From NCBI RefSeq assembly GCF_003075525.1, contig NZ_QDDR01000001.1, positions 372,001 through 436,000 of the forward strand: a DNA stretch of 64,000 bases. The letters are read 5' to 3'. Positions 47,702 through 57,619 of the stretch are shown piece after piece. Source of the DNA: Pararhodobacter aggregans (GTDB lineage Bacteria > Pseudomonadota > Alphaproteobacteria > Rhodobacterales > Rhodobacteraceae). The notes beneath the pieces are model-generated. The model saw only the letters and a program-made list of their open reading frames with translations, was not told the origin of the DNA and searched no databases. The translations under genes were made by a program, and so were the position numbers. The first letter of the stretch is position 1; each line of letters begins with the position of its first letter.

Positions 47702-48283
47702 TCAGCGCAAGGGGAGGGCGGCCCCCTGCAAGAGGGCCAGCGCCTGCGCGGTCAGCCCGTCGAGATCCAGCGCCCCCGCGGGCCGATACCAGAAGCTGGT
47801 CCAGGCCAGCGCGCCATGCAGGAATTGCCGCAGGACGGCGGGGTCCAGCGGCGTTTCCGCCTCGGCCAGCACCCGGTCCCAGAGCGCGAAATAGGCGCTG
47901 CGGCCATCGAGCAGCACCGCCTGCCGGTCCGGCGAGAGCGCGCGCCATTCATGGAACAGCACCGCCGTGGCATCGGCGGCCGGGCCGTGCAGATAGGTCA
48001 GTTCGACGGCGATCAGGGCGCGAAGGCGGGCCTCGGCCCTCTCGGCCCGGGCGAGTTCCGCGGTGAGATCGGCCAGCATCGCCGCGATCACCCGCTCCAT
48101 GACGGCGAAGAGGATCTCCTCCTTCGAGCGGACGTGGTGGAAGAGCGAACCCGAGAGGATCCCGACCTCGGCCCCGATCTCGCGCACCGTGGTCGCGGCA
48201 TAGCCCCGCTGGCGGAACAGCCGCGCGGCGGCGGCGAGAAGCCGGTCGCGGGGTTTGTCGGGATCGAAGAGCGGCGCCTGCAT
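47702..48283 (-). CDS. TetR/AcrR-family regulator of the BKACE-carboxylase cluster
   Basis: 193 residues from ATG 48283. Helix-turn-helix in residues 10-55 (TVREIGAEVGILSGSLFHHV), C-terminal ligand domain all helical with LTYLHGPAADATAVLFHEWRAL in outline. The family of acyl-CoA-responsive TetR repressors (FadR/PsrA/KstR like) has this layout and is often divergent from the genes it controls. A perfect 6+6 bp palindrome lies between it and the BKACE gene, overlapping the predicted -35 of that gene. Ligand not known; probably a CoA ester from the pathway. Confidence 0.85.
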   Translation of the reverse strand: MQAPLFDPDKPRDRLLAAAARLFRQRGYAATTVREIGAEVGILSGSLFHHVRSKEEILFAVMERVIAAMLADLTAELARAERAEARLRALIAVELTYLHGPAADATAVLFHEWRALSPDRQAVLLDGRSAYFALWDRVLAEAETPLDPAVLRQFLHGALAWTSFWYRPAGALDLDGLTAQALALLQGAALPLR

Positions 48284-48318
48284 GGGCAAGGTCTAGCCCG
48301 TGACGTGGCGGAACACAA

Positions 48319-48334
48319 CCAAGCGCTTGCTTGG
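48319..48334. promoter_or_regulatory. TetR-type operator in front of the BKACE gene
   Basis: Palindrome CCAAGC-GCTT-GCTTGG (48319-48334) in the 94-base gap between divergent genes. It overlaps the candidate -35 TTGCTT (48327-48332) that pairs with TAGGCT (48351-48356) at 18 bases, so a bound repressor would block the cluster promoter. Confidence 0.65.
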
Positions 48335-48377
48335 GCTGTCCCCGGGCGGTTAGGCTGACCGAAATGGGGAGGAGCCG

Positions 48378-49238
48378 ATGCCCGACGCGGCCATCATCAC
48401 CTGCGCGCTGACCGGCGTGCTGACCGATCCACGGGTGCATCCCGTGCCGGTGACGCCCGCCGAGCTGGCCGCCAGCGCCCGCGAGGCCTGGGAGGCGGGC
48501 GCGGTCTGCATGCATGTGCATTTCCGCCAGCAGGGCGATGGGCGGGGGCATCTGCCCAGCTGGGACCCGGCGCTGGCGGTCGAAGTGGCCGACGCGATCC
48601 GCGAGGTCTGCCCGGGGGTGATCCTGAATTTCACCACCGGCGTCGTGGGGCGCGACCAGTCGGGGCCGATCGCCTGCCTGCGCGCGGGGCGGCCCGAGAT
48701 CGCCGCCTGCAACGCGGGATCGCTCAATTATCTGAAAACACGCGCGGATGGCGGTTGGGCCTGGCCGCCGATGCTGTTCGACAACCCGGTCGAGAAGGTG
48801 GCCGAGATCGTCGGCGTCATGGCCGAGACCGGGACGAAGCCCGAGTTCGAGTGTTTCGACACCGGGATCGTGCGGTCGGTGGGGATGTATGTCGAGGCCG
48901 GGATGGTGACGGCGCCGCAGGTGAATTTCGTGATGGGCGTGGCCTCGGGCATGCCGGCGGACCCGGAACTGTTGCCGCTCCTGTTGAAATACCGGCCCGA
49001 GGGTTGTCCCTGGCAGGCGACGGTGATCGGCCGGGCCGAGGTCTGGGCCCTGCACCGCCGCGCCGCCGAACTGGGCGGTCATCTGCGCAGCGGGCTGGAG
49101 GATACGTTCTATCTGCCGGACGGATCGCGGGCCCGGGGCAATGGCCATCTGGTCGCGGCTCTGGCCTCGGTGGCGCGGGAGGCCGGGCGCCCGGTCGCCT
49201 CCGCCGCCGAGGCGCGGGTTCTCTGGGGGCTGGCGTGA
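48378..49238 (+). CDS. Beta-keto acid cleavage enzyme (BKACE, DUF849)
   Basis: Cleaves a beta-keto acid with acetyl-CoA to acetoacetate and a new CoA ester. 286 residues, SD GGGAGGAG. A TIM-barrel protein with the zinc ligands His46 and His48 (MHVHFR), the same numbers as in the founding enzyme Kce, and a C-terminal GLEDTFY segment with Glu241 (usually GLEDN). The segment normally containing a substrate-amino-contacting glutamate (TGAE) reads TGVLTD here, so the amino-keto acid substrate of Kce is unlikely. First gene of a set with acyl-CoA carboxylase, GST and dehydrogenase. Substrate unknown. Confidence 0.88.
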   Translation: MPDAAIITCALTGVLTDPRVHPVPVTPAELAASAREAWEAGAVCMHVHFRQQGDGRGHLPSWDPALAVEVADAIREVCPGVILNFTTGVVGRDQSGPIACLRAGRPEIAACNAGSLNYLKTRADGGWAWPPMLFDNPVEKVAEIVGVMAETGTKPEFECFDTGIVRSVGMYVEAGMVTAPQVNFVMGVASGMPADPELLPLLLKYRPEGCPWQATVIGRAEVWALHRRAAELGGHLRSGLEDTFYLPDGSRARGNGHLVAALASVAREAGRPVASAAEARVLWGLA

Positions 49239-49284
49239 GGGAGGCGGCGCGCCTCACCCCCGTTGAGGGGGTTCGGCGCGCCTC

Positions 49285-49354
49285 GGGGGGCTTTCTGCCC
49301 CCCGCCGGGGCCGTGCCGGCCCCGCCCCCCGAGGATATTTGCAGAACAAAGATG
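49285..49354. repeat. Dispersed intergenic element, copy 2 (plus orientation)
   Basis: Two short G/C hairpins (GGGGGG/CCCCCC around 49285-49303 and GGGGCC/GGCCCC at 49307-49323) are followed by the box CCCCCGAGGATATTTG and AGAACAAAGATG (49326-49354). This is the same box as at 2556 and 54783-54864. The start codon and SD of the carboxylase gene lie directly after, so the element forms the 5' leader of that gene or the 3' end of BKACE. Confidence 0.65.
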
Positions 49355-49365
49355 AGGGGGCGCTG

Positions 49366-50970
49366 GTGGCGGTTCTGAGCGCATCTATGGACGCAGGGAG
49401 CGCGGCTTTCGCGGCGAATGCGGCGGCGATGGAGGCGGCTTTGGCGCCGGTTCTGGCGGTGCGGGAGGCGGTCGAGGCGGCGGCCGAGGCGGTGCGGGCG
49501 CGTTACGCCAAGCGGGGGCAGGTGTTGCCGCGCGCGCGTCTGGCGCTGCTGCTGGACCCGGGTGCGCCCTGGCTGGAGCTTTGCCCCTATGCCGGCTGGA
49601 AGCGTTATGGCGACAAGGACGGGACCGGGGCGGGAGCGGGCGCCATCGCCGGGATCGGGCGGATCGAGGGGCGCTCCTGTGTGGTGGTCATCGACAATTT
49701 CGCGGTGAAGGGCGGGACGGTGACGCCGGACGGGCTGGCCAAGAAGCTCAGGCTGCAGGAGGTGGCGCGGGAGAACCGGCTGCCTCTGGTCTCGCTCAGC
49801 CAGTCGGGGGGCGCCAATCTGCAATATGCGCATGAGGTCTTCATTCCGGGGGGGCGGGGTTTCGCCAATCAGGCGCGGCTTTCGGCGCTGGGCATTCCGC
49901 AGGTGACATTGGTGCATGGCTCGGCCACCGCGGGCGGGGCCTATCAGCCGGGGCTGTCCGATTACGTCATCATGGTGCGGGGGCAGGCGACGATGTATCT
50001 GGCCGGACCGCCGCTGCTGAAGGCGGCGACCGGCGAGGTGGCGACGGACGAGGAGCTGGGGGGTGCGGCGATGCATACCCAGGTCTCGGGCGTCGGCGAT
50101 TACCTGGCCGAGGATGACGCGGACGGGATCCGGCTGGCGCGGGCGGTGATCGCCGCCTTGCCCTGGCCCCGGGATGAGGGGCCGGGGGTGGTCGAGGCGC
50201 CCTTGTTCCCGGCCACGGACCTGATGGGGCTGGTGCCGGCCGATCCCCGCCAGCCCTACGATTGCCGCGAGATCGTGGCGCGGCTGGTGGACGGGTCGGC
50301 GTTCCTCGATTTCAAGCCCGAGTACGACGCGGCGACCGTCTGCGGCCATGCGCGGATCGAGGGGCACGCCATCGGCCTCATTGGCAACAACGGCCCGATC
50401 ACCGCGCCGGGGGCGGCGAAGGCGGGGCAGTTCATCCAGCTGTGCGATCAGGCCGGTATCCCCCTGCTGTTCCTGCACAACACCACCGGCTTTCTGGTGG
50501 GGACCGAGCCCGAGCGGGCGGGCATCATCAAACACGGCTCGAAAATGATCCAGGCGGTGGCCAATGCCCGGGTGCCGAAGATCTCGGTGGTGGTCGGCGG
50601 CAGCTATGGCGCGGGGAATTACGCGATGTGCGGGCGGGGCTTCGATCCGCGGTTCCTGTTCGCCTGGCCGAATGCCCGGACCTCGGTCATGGGGCCGGCG
50701 CAGGCGGGGCAGGTGATGCGGATCGTGACCGAGGCGGCGATGGCGCGCGCAGGCGCCGTGGACGCGGCGAAGCTCGACGCGCTGGAACAGGGGACGGCGG
50801 CGATGCTGGCGGAGGCGACGACGGCGCTGGCTTCCTCGGCCCGGCTGGAGGATGACGGGATCATCGACCCGCGCCAGACGCGCGACATCCTGGGGCTGGT
50901 ACTGGGGTTGATCGCGACCGAGGGGGCGCGGATCACGCGGCCGTCGACCTTCGGGGTGGCGCGGCTATGA
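49366..50970 (+). CDS. Acyl-CoA carboxylase beta subunit (methylcrotonyl/geranyl type)
   Basis: Carboxyltransferase subunit of a biotin-dependent acyl-CoA carboxylase. Start: the GTG at 49366 is chosen because GAGGGGG lies 5 bases upstream and it gives 534 residues, the usual length; a TTG at 49339 in the repeat and an ATG at 49387 are alternatives. Two crotonase domains, with SGGANLQYAHEVF (about 143), HGSATAGGAYQPG and FLAGPP-type segment (here YLAGPPLLKAATGE), signatures of the methylcrotonyl/geranyl-CoA clade rather than PccB. Followed with ATGA overlap by the alpha subunit. Exact acyl-CoA unknown. Confidence 0.9.
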   Translation: MAVLSASMDAGSAAFAANAAAMEAALAPVLAVREAVEAAAEAVRARYAKRGQVLPRARLALLLDPGAPWLELCPYAGWKRYGDKDGTGAGAGAIAGIGRIEGRSCVVVIDNFAVKGGTVTPDGLAKKLRLQEVARENRLPLVSLSQSGGANLQYAHEVFIPGGRGFANQARLSALGIPQVTLVHGSATAGGAYQPGLSDYVIMVRGQATMYLAGPPLLKAATGEVATDEELGGAAMHTQVSGVGDYLAEDDADGIRLARAVIAALPWPRDEGPGVVEAPLFPATDLMGLVPADPRQPYDCREIVARLVDGSAFLDFKPEYDAATVCGHARIEGHAIGLIGNNGPITAPGAAKAGQFIQLCDQAGIPLLFLHNTTGFLVGTEPERAGIIKHGSKMIQAVANARVPKISVVVGGSYGAGNYAMCGRGFDPRFLFAWPNARTSVMGPAQAGQVMRIVTEAAMARAGAVDAAKLDALEQGTAAMLAEATTALASSARLEDDGIIDPRQTRDILGLVLGLIATEGARITRPSTFGVARL

Positions 50971-52823
50971 GGGTGCTGGTTGCCAACCGGGGCGAGATCG
51001 CGCTGAGGGTGATGCGCACGGCGCGGGCGTTGGGCTATGGCTGCGTCGCGGTGCATGCGCCGGGCGAGGGCGAGGCGCCGCATGCGCGGGCGGCGGATCT
51101 GGCGGTGGCGGTGCCGTCCTATCTGGACGGGGCGGCGGTGATCGCCGCGGCCCGGGCCACCGGCGCGGAGATGGTGCATCCGGGCTATGGGTTCCTGTCG
51201 GAAAATGCCGGCTTCGCAAGGGCTTGCGCCGAGGCGGGGCTGATTTTCGTCGGCCCCCCGCCCGAGGCCATCGCGCTGATGGGCGACAAGGGCCGGGCCA
51301 AGGCGGCCGCGGCGGCGGCGGGCGTGCCGGTCCTGCCCGGGGGCGGGCCGGAGGCGGCCGAGGCCATCGGCGTGCCCTTGATGGTCAAGGCGGCGATGGG
51401 CGGCGGCGGCAAGGGGATGCGTCTGGTCACCGACCTCGCCGACCTGCCCGAGGCGCTGGACCGCGCCGCCTCGGAGGCGCTGAAGGCTTTCGGTGACGGC
51501 AGCCTGATCGTCGAGAAAGCGCTCTTGAACCCGCGCCATATCGAGGTGCAGGTCTTTGGCGACCGGCACGGGAATGTGGTGCATCTGGGCGAGCGGGATT
51601 GCTCGATCCAGCGGCGGCATCAGAAGGTGGTGGAGGAAGCGCCGTCGCCCGCTGTCGACCCGGCGCTGCGGGCGCGGATGGGCGCCGCAGCGGTCGCGCT
51701 GGCCCGGGCCTGCGGCTATGTCGGCGCGGGGACGGTGGAATTCCTGCTGGAAGACGGGGCCTTCTGGTTTCTGGAGATGAACACAAGGTTGCAGGTCGAG
51801 CATCCGGTGACCGAGGCGATCACCGGGCTGGATCTGGTCGAGTGGCAGTTCCGGGTGGCGCGGGGCGAGCCGCTGCCGCTGGCGCAGGAGGAGATCACGC
51901 TCAGCGGCCATGCCATCGAGCTGCGGCTTTATGCCGAGGATCCGGCCAATGGCTTTCTGCCGCAGACCGGCCGGGTGCTGGCCTGGCGACCGGGGGCGGG
52001 GCTGCGCTCGGATGATGCGCTGGCGCCGGGGCAGGCAATCGGCGCGGGATTCGACCCGATGCTGGCCAAGCTGATCGCCCGGGGGGAGACGCGCGAGGCG
52101 GCGCGGCAGGCGCTGGCCGAAGGGCTGGCGCGGACCGAGCTTCTGGGCCTGCGGACGAACCTGCCCTTCCTGCGGCAGGTGATCGAGCATCCGGTCTTTG
52201 CCGCGGGCGAGGCGACCACGGCCTTCCTGACCCGCGACTTCACCCTGGCGCCGCCCGAAGCGGACCCGGCCCTGCTGGCGCTGGCCGTGCTGGTGCTGGC
52301 CGGGGCGCCGGCGCCGCGCTTCGGCTTTTCCACCGGCCCCTCCCCCCGGCTCACCCGCCGCTTCGACACCGCCTCGGGGCCCGTCGCGGTCTCTCTGCTG
52401 CTGGAGGGCACGACGGCGACACTGGAAGACGGGCGCCGCATCACGCTGGAATCGCGGAACGATTCCCATGTCCGCGCCCGGATCGACGGGATCGCCCGCG
52501 ACCTGCCCCATGCGCGCGAGGGGGCGACGCTGCACCTCGGCGATCTGATCCTGACCGACATCACCCTGGCCCCGGCCGCGGCGAAGGACGAGGGCGCCGA
52601 TGGCCGGATCCTGGCGCCCATGGCGGGCAGCGTCGTGCAGGTGCTGGTGGCCGAAGGCGCGCGGGTCGAGAAGGGCCAGACCCTCGCCGTCCTGGAAGCG
52701 ATGAAGATGGAACACCCGCTGCGCGCGCCCATTGCCGGGCGCGTCACGGCGCTGATGCTGACACCGGGCGCGCAGGTCCGCGCCCGTCAAACCCTGATCG
52801 AGATCACCCCGGAGGAATCATGA
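50967..52823 (+). CDS. Acyl-CoA carboxylase biotin-containing alpha subunit
   Basis: Partner of the preceding beta subunit. 618 residues, somewhat shorter than PccA (667). N-terminal biotin carboxylase (VLVANRGEIALRVMRTA), ATP-grasp loop AAMGGGGKGMRLVTD, NTRLQVEHPVTEAITG, then a reduced linker region and the biotinyl domain with the modified Lys580 in VLEAMKMEHPL. The ATGA overlap with the beta gene and with the GST gene (start 52820) ties four genes into one transcript. Base composition is like its neighbours. It is a second biotin carboxylase set besides pccA/pccB. Confidence 0.92.
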   Translation: MRVLVANRGEIALRVMRTARALGYGCVAVHAPGEGEAPHARAADLAVAVPSYLDGAAVIAAARATGAEMVHPGYGFLSENAGFARACAEAGLIFVGPPPEAIALMGDKGRAKAAAAAAGVPVLPGGGPEAAEAIGVPLMVKAAMGGGGKGMRLVTDLADLPEALDRAASEALKAFGDGSLIVEKALLNPRHIEVQVFGDRHGNVVHLGERDCSIQRRHQKVVEEAPSPAVDPALRARMGAAAVALARACGYVGAGTVEFLLEDGAFWFLEMNTRLQVEHPVTEAITGLDLVEWQFRVARGEPLPLAQEEITLSGHAIELRLYAEDPANGFLPQTGRVLAWRPGAGLRSDDALAPGQAIGAGFDPMLAKLIARGETREAARQALAEGLARTELLGLRTNLPFLRQVIEHPVFAAGEATTAFLTRDFTLAPPEADPALLALAVLVLAGAPAPRFGFSTGPSPRLTRRFDTASGPVAVSLLLEGTTATLEDGRRITLESRNDSHVRARIDGIARDLPHAREGATLHLGDLILTDITLAPAAAKDEGADGRILAPMAGSVVQVLVAEGARVEKGQTLAVLEAMKMEHPLRAPIAGRVTALMLTPGAQVRARQTLIEITPEES

Positions 52824-53449
52824 TCGAACTCTGGCATTGCAAGGATTCCCGCTCGCTCCGCGCGCTCTGGACGCTCGAGGAGCTGGGGCTGGACTACCGG
52901 CTGCACCTGCTGCAATTCCCGCCCCGGCTGACCGACCCCGGCTATACCGCGATCAACCCGCTGGGCACCGTGCCCTATCTCACTGATGGCGCGACCCGGA
53001 TGACCGAATCCTCCGCCATCGCCCATTACCTCGCCCGGCGCTATGGCGAGGGGGGGCTGGCCCTCGCGCCCGAGGATCCGGCCTATGGCGACTGGCTGAA
53101 CTGGCTCTACCATTCCGACGCGACGCTGACCTTCCCGCAGACGCTGCTTCTGCGCTACGGACGGTTCGAGCCGAAGGACCGCCGCCAGCCGCAGGTGGTC
53201 GAGGATTACACGCAATGGTTCTTCTCGCGGCTGAAACTGGTGAACGCCCGGCTGGAGGAGCACGAGTATCTCGCCGCCGACCGCTTCACCGCCGCCGATA
53301 TCGCCGTCGGCTACGCGCTCTATCTGGCCGAGACGATCGGGCTTGGGGCTTCGTTGAAGCCACAGACCCGCGCCTATCTCGACCGTCTCACCGCGCGCCC
53401 GGCCTTTCAGCGGGCCAACGCGCTGGGCGCGCCATCGCTCGGGGGATGA
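52820..53449 (+). CDS. Glutathione S-transferase in the carboxylase operon
   Basis: 209 residues: thioredoxin-like domain (about 1-80) with the contact segments DSRSLRALWTLEEL and ESSAIAHYLARRYG, then a helical domain with FTAADIAVGYALYLAE (N-capping box). The gene overlaps the carboxylase alpha gene (ATGA) and the dehydrogenase gene (ATGA), so it is a real member of the operon. A GST in an acyl-CoA pathway might add glutathione to a reactive enoyl-CoA or remove one; this is inference. Typical maleylacetoacetate isomerase motifs are not present. Confidence 0.85.
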   Translation: MIELWHCKDSRSLRALWTLEELGLDYRLHLLQFPPRLTDPGYTAINPLGTVPYLTDGATRMTESSAIAHYLARRYGEGGLALAPEDPAYGDWLNWLYHSDATLTFPQTLLLRYGRFEPKDRRQPQVVEDYTQWFFSRLKLVNARLEEHEYLAADRFTAADIAVGYALYLAETIGLGASLKPQTRAYLDRLTARPAFQRANALGAPSLGG

Positions 53450-54636
53450 GCATGCAATTCGACCTGACCGACGACCAGCGCAGCCTCTATGACGCCGCCT
53501 TCCGCTATGCCGAGGCCGAGCTGCACCCGCTTTTCGCCCGGATGGATGACGAGGATTGGTTTCCCCCCGATCTGATCGCCCGGCTGGGCGCGGATGGCTA
53601 TTGCGGGCTGACCGCGCCCCCGGATCTGGGCGGGGCGGGGATGGATCTGGTCTCGGCCGGGCTGGTGGGCGAGGCCTTCGGCTACTGGAACACCAACGCG
53701 GCCTTCATCTGGGGCCCGCATGAAAACCTCTGCCTGAACAATATCCTGCGGAACGGCACGCCCGAGCAGATCGCCCGCTTCGTGCCCGACCTGATCGCGG
53801 GTCGGAAGATCGGCGCGCTGGGCCTGACCGAGCCGGGGGCGGGATCGGATGCGCTGGGGTCCATGGTCCTGCGGGCGGTGCGGGATGGCGAGGATTACCT
53901 GCTGACCGGCCGCAAGATGTTCATCTCGAACGGGCCGGTGGCGGATCTGGTGCTGACCTATGCCAAGACGGCACCGGAACTCGGGCCCAAGGGCATCTCG
54001 GCCTTCGTGGTCGAGACGGGGACACCGGGTTTCTCGGTCGCCCAGACACTCACCAAGATGGGCTGGCGCGGCTGCCCCACGGGCGAGCTGGTCTTCGAGG
54101 GCGTGCGCGTGCCCGCGGCGAACCTGCTGGGCGCCGAGAACCAGGGCGTCGGCATCGTCATGTCGGGCCTCGATATCGAGCGCGCCTTCCTCGGCACGCC
54201 CTATCTGGGGGCGGCGCAGCGCTGCCTCGACCTGTCGCTGGATTACGCGGCGACGCGGCGGCAGTTCGGCCGGCCGATCGGCAGCTTCCAGATGATCCAG
54301 TCGCATCTGGCCGAGATGTCGACCGCGCTGGAGGCCGCGCGGGTCTATACCTATCAGGCGCTAGCCGCCTGCGATGCCCTGCGCCGGGGCGAGGGGGGGC
54401 GCGGCCGGGTGCATCAGCTCTGCGCCGGCGCCGTGCTGAACGGGGCGGCGATGATCGCCAAGGTGACGGATCTGGCGGTGCAGATCCACGGCGGGTCGGG
54501 CTTCGTCTGGGAGACGGAGGTGAACCGCCACTACCGGAATGCGCGGATCGCCTCGCTGGGCGGCGGCACGACCGAGGTGCGCAAGCTGATCGTCGCCGAG
54601 GAACTCTTCCGCGCCCGGGGGCTGAGGCTGGACTGA
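53446..54636 (+). CDS. Acyl-CoA dehydrogenase, isovaleryl-CoA dehydrogenase type
   Basis: FAD-dependent alpha,beta-dehydrogenation of an acyl-CoA. 396 residues from an ATGA overlap with the GST gene (an ATG two codons later has a better spaced GGGGGA). FAD/substrate motifs: ALGLTEPGAGSD, TKMGWRGCPTGEL, YAATRRQFGRPIGSFQ and QIHGGSGFVWETEVNRHYR. The usual C-terminal catalytic Glu is Gly373 (LGGGTTE), while Glu245 in SGLDIER takes the position of the catalytic base in isovaleryl-CoA dehydrogenase. A branched acyl-CoA substrate is therefore likely. Last gene of the operon. Confidence 0.9.
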   Translation: MSMQFDLTDDQRSLYDAAFRYAEAELHPLFARMDDEDWFPPDLIARLGADGYCGLTAPPDLGGAGMDLVSAGLVGEAFGYWNTNAAFIWGPHENLCLNNILRNGTPEQIARFVPDLIAGRKIGALGLTEPGAGSDALGSMVLRAVRDGEDYLLTGRKMFISNGPVADLVLTYAKTAPELGPKGISAFVVETGTPGFSVAQTLTKMGWRGCPTGELVFEGVRVPAANLLGAENQGVGIVMSGLDIERAFLGTPYLGAAQRCLDLSLDYAATRRQFGRPIGSFQMIQSHLAEMSTALEAARVYTYQALAACDALRRGEGGRGRVHQLCAGAVLNGAAMIAKVTDLAVQIHGGSGFVWETEVNRHYRNARIASLGGGTTEVRKLIVAEELFRARGLRLD

Positions 54637-54782
54637 GGGCAGGGAAGCGCACAAAGGCCGCGGGGGGCGCCCGACACCTGGGCGAAGCGGCGGAAGGCGC
54701 GCTCCCGCCCACCCACCCCGCGCGCCTCCCGCCGCGGAGAGGTCGGCGCTCGTGGCAGCCCCGGGGGCCTTCTGCCCCCGGA

Positions 54783-54864
54783 CCCCCGAGGATATTTAAG
54801 GAACGAAGATGGCGGATTAACGCCCTCTTAACCCTCATCTTCGTTCTTCAAATATCCTCGGGGG
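54783..54864. repeat. Dispersed intergenic element, copies 3 and 4 head to head
   Basis: Left arm 54783-54811 (CCCCCGAGGATATTT ... AACGAAGATG) and right arm 54836-54864 are inverted copies matching at 27 of 29 positions, with a 24-base spacer. They share the box of the copies at 2556 and 49326. The arms could pair as one long hairpin in RNA from either side, acting as a bidirectional stop between converging operons. Confidence 0.7.
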
Positions 54865-55030
54865 GTGAATGCCCGCAGGGCAGAGGGGGGCAGACGGCCC
54901 CCCTTTCTTCGGCGCGGCGGCATACCGCGCCGCTGGTCGTCCCCCCGTTTCGTCTCTCGGGGCCTCGGCGCCGGAGGTGTCGCGGCCGAGGGTGACCCCC
55001 CCTGCGGCCCCGGCCAATCAGGCCGCAACG

Positions 55031-55056
55031 AAAAGGCGCCCCGGGGGGCGCCTTTT
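55031..55056 (-). terminator. Rho-independent terminator of clpA
   Basis: 10-bp stem AAAAGGCGCC (55031-55040) with 55047-55056 and a G/C loop. On the minus strand it ends in TTTTCG; 5 bases after the clpA stop codon. The plus side also ends in TTTTCT. Confidence 0.85.
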
Positions 55057-55061
55057 CTGGT

Positions 55062-57383
<2,322 letters not shown>

Positions 57384-57619
57384 GTCCTTGCTCCTTCATA
57401 TTATGCGGCCGGGGCCGCTTTGTGCGGGTCCGCGACCGTGGGAGGGCGGGGACCCGGGCCACCACAGGGTGGGTCCATGTGATTAAACTTTGGTTTTCCC
57501 CGCGGCGCTTCAAGTGTTTTCTGCACGAGAAATGCGTCACGATTCAGTTTGCCGCCTTTTCGGGCGGCACCCCGGGCCCGAAATCCCTTGCGGGAGGGGG
57601 CTGAGGGGTGCCCGCACAA
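57384..57619. other. Gap between gloB and clpA with possible clpA promoter
   Basis: No gene. On the minus strand CTTGAA is at 57509-57514 and an A-rich region follows 15 bases on; a heat-shock (RpoH) promoter is possible but the -10 match is poor. A 6-bp hairpin GCCGCC-TTTTCG-GGCGGC is at 57551-57568 downstream of gloB, without a T-run. Confidence 0.35.

Larger units (their letters stand above)
54637..55061. other. 425-bp gap between the dehydrogenase and clpA
   Basis: No gene is seen on either strand. It holds two head-to-head copies of the dispersed repeat (54783-54864), more G/C-rich hairpin sequence around 54865-54910, and the clpA terminator (55031-55056). The two flanking operons converge here. 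Confidence 0.7.

Noticed and set aside
49339-49365. TTG start for the acyl-CoA carboxylase beta subunit
   Set aside because: It lies inside the dispersed repeat. GTG 49366 has a GAGGGGG SD and gives the family length of 534 residues.
47702-54636. Cluster as a normal leucine-degradation (liu/ivd-mcc) operon
   Set aside because: No enoyl-CoA hydratase or HMG-CoA lyase, TetR instead of the MerR-type LiuR, and BKACE and GST present.
57509-57514. Heat-shock (RpoH) promoter of clpA
   Set aside because: CTTGAA matches the -35, but no acceptable -10 is found at the right distance; mentioned only as a possibility.
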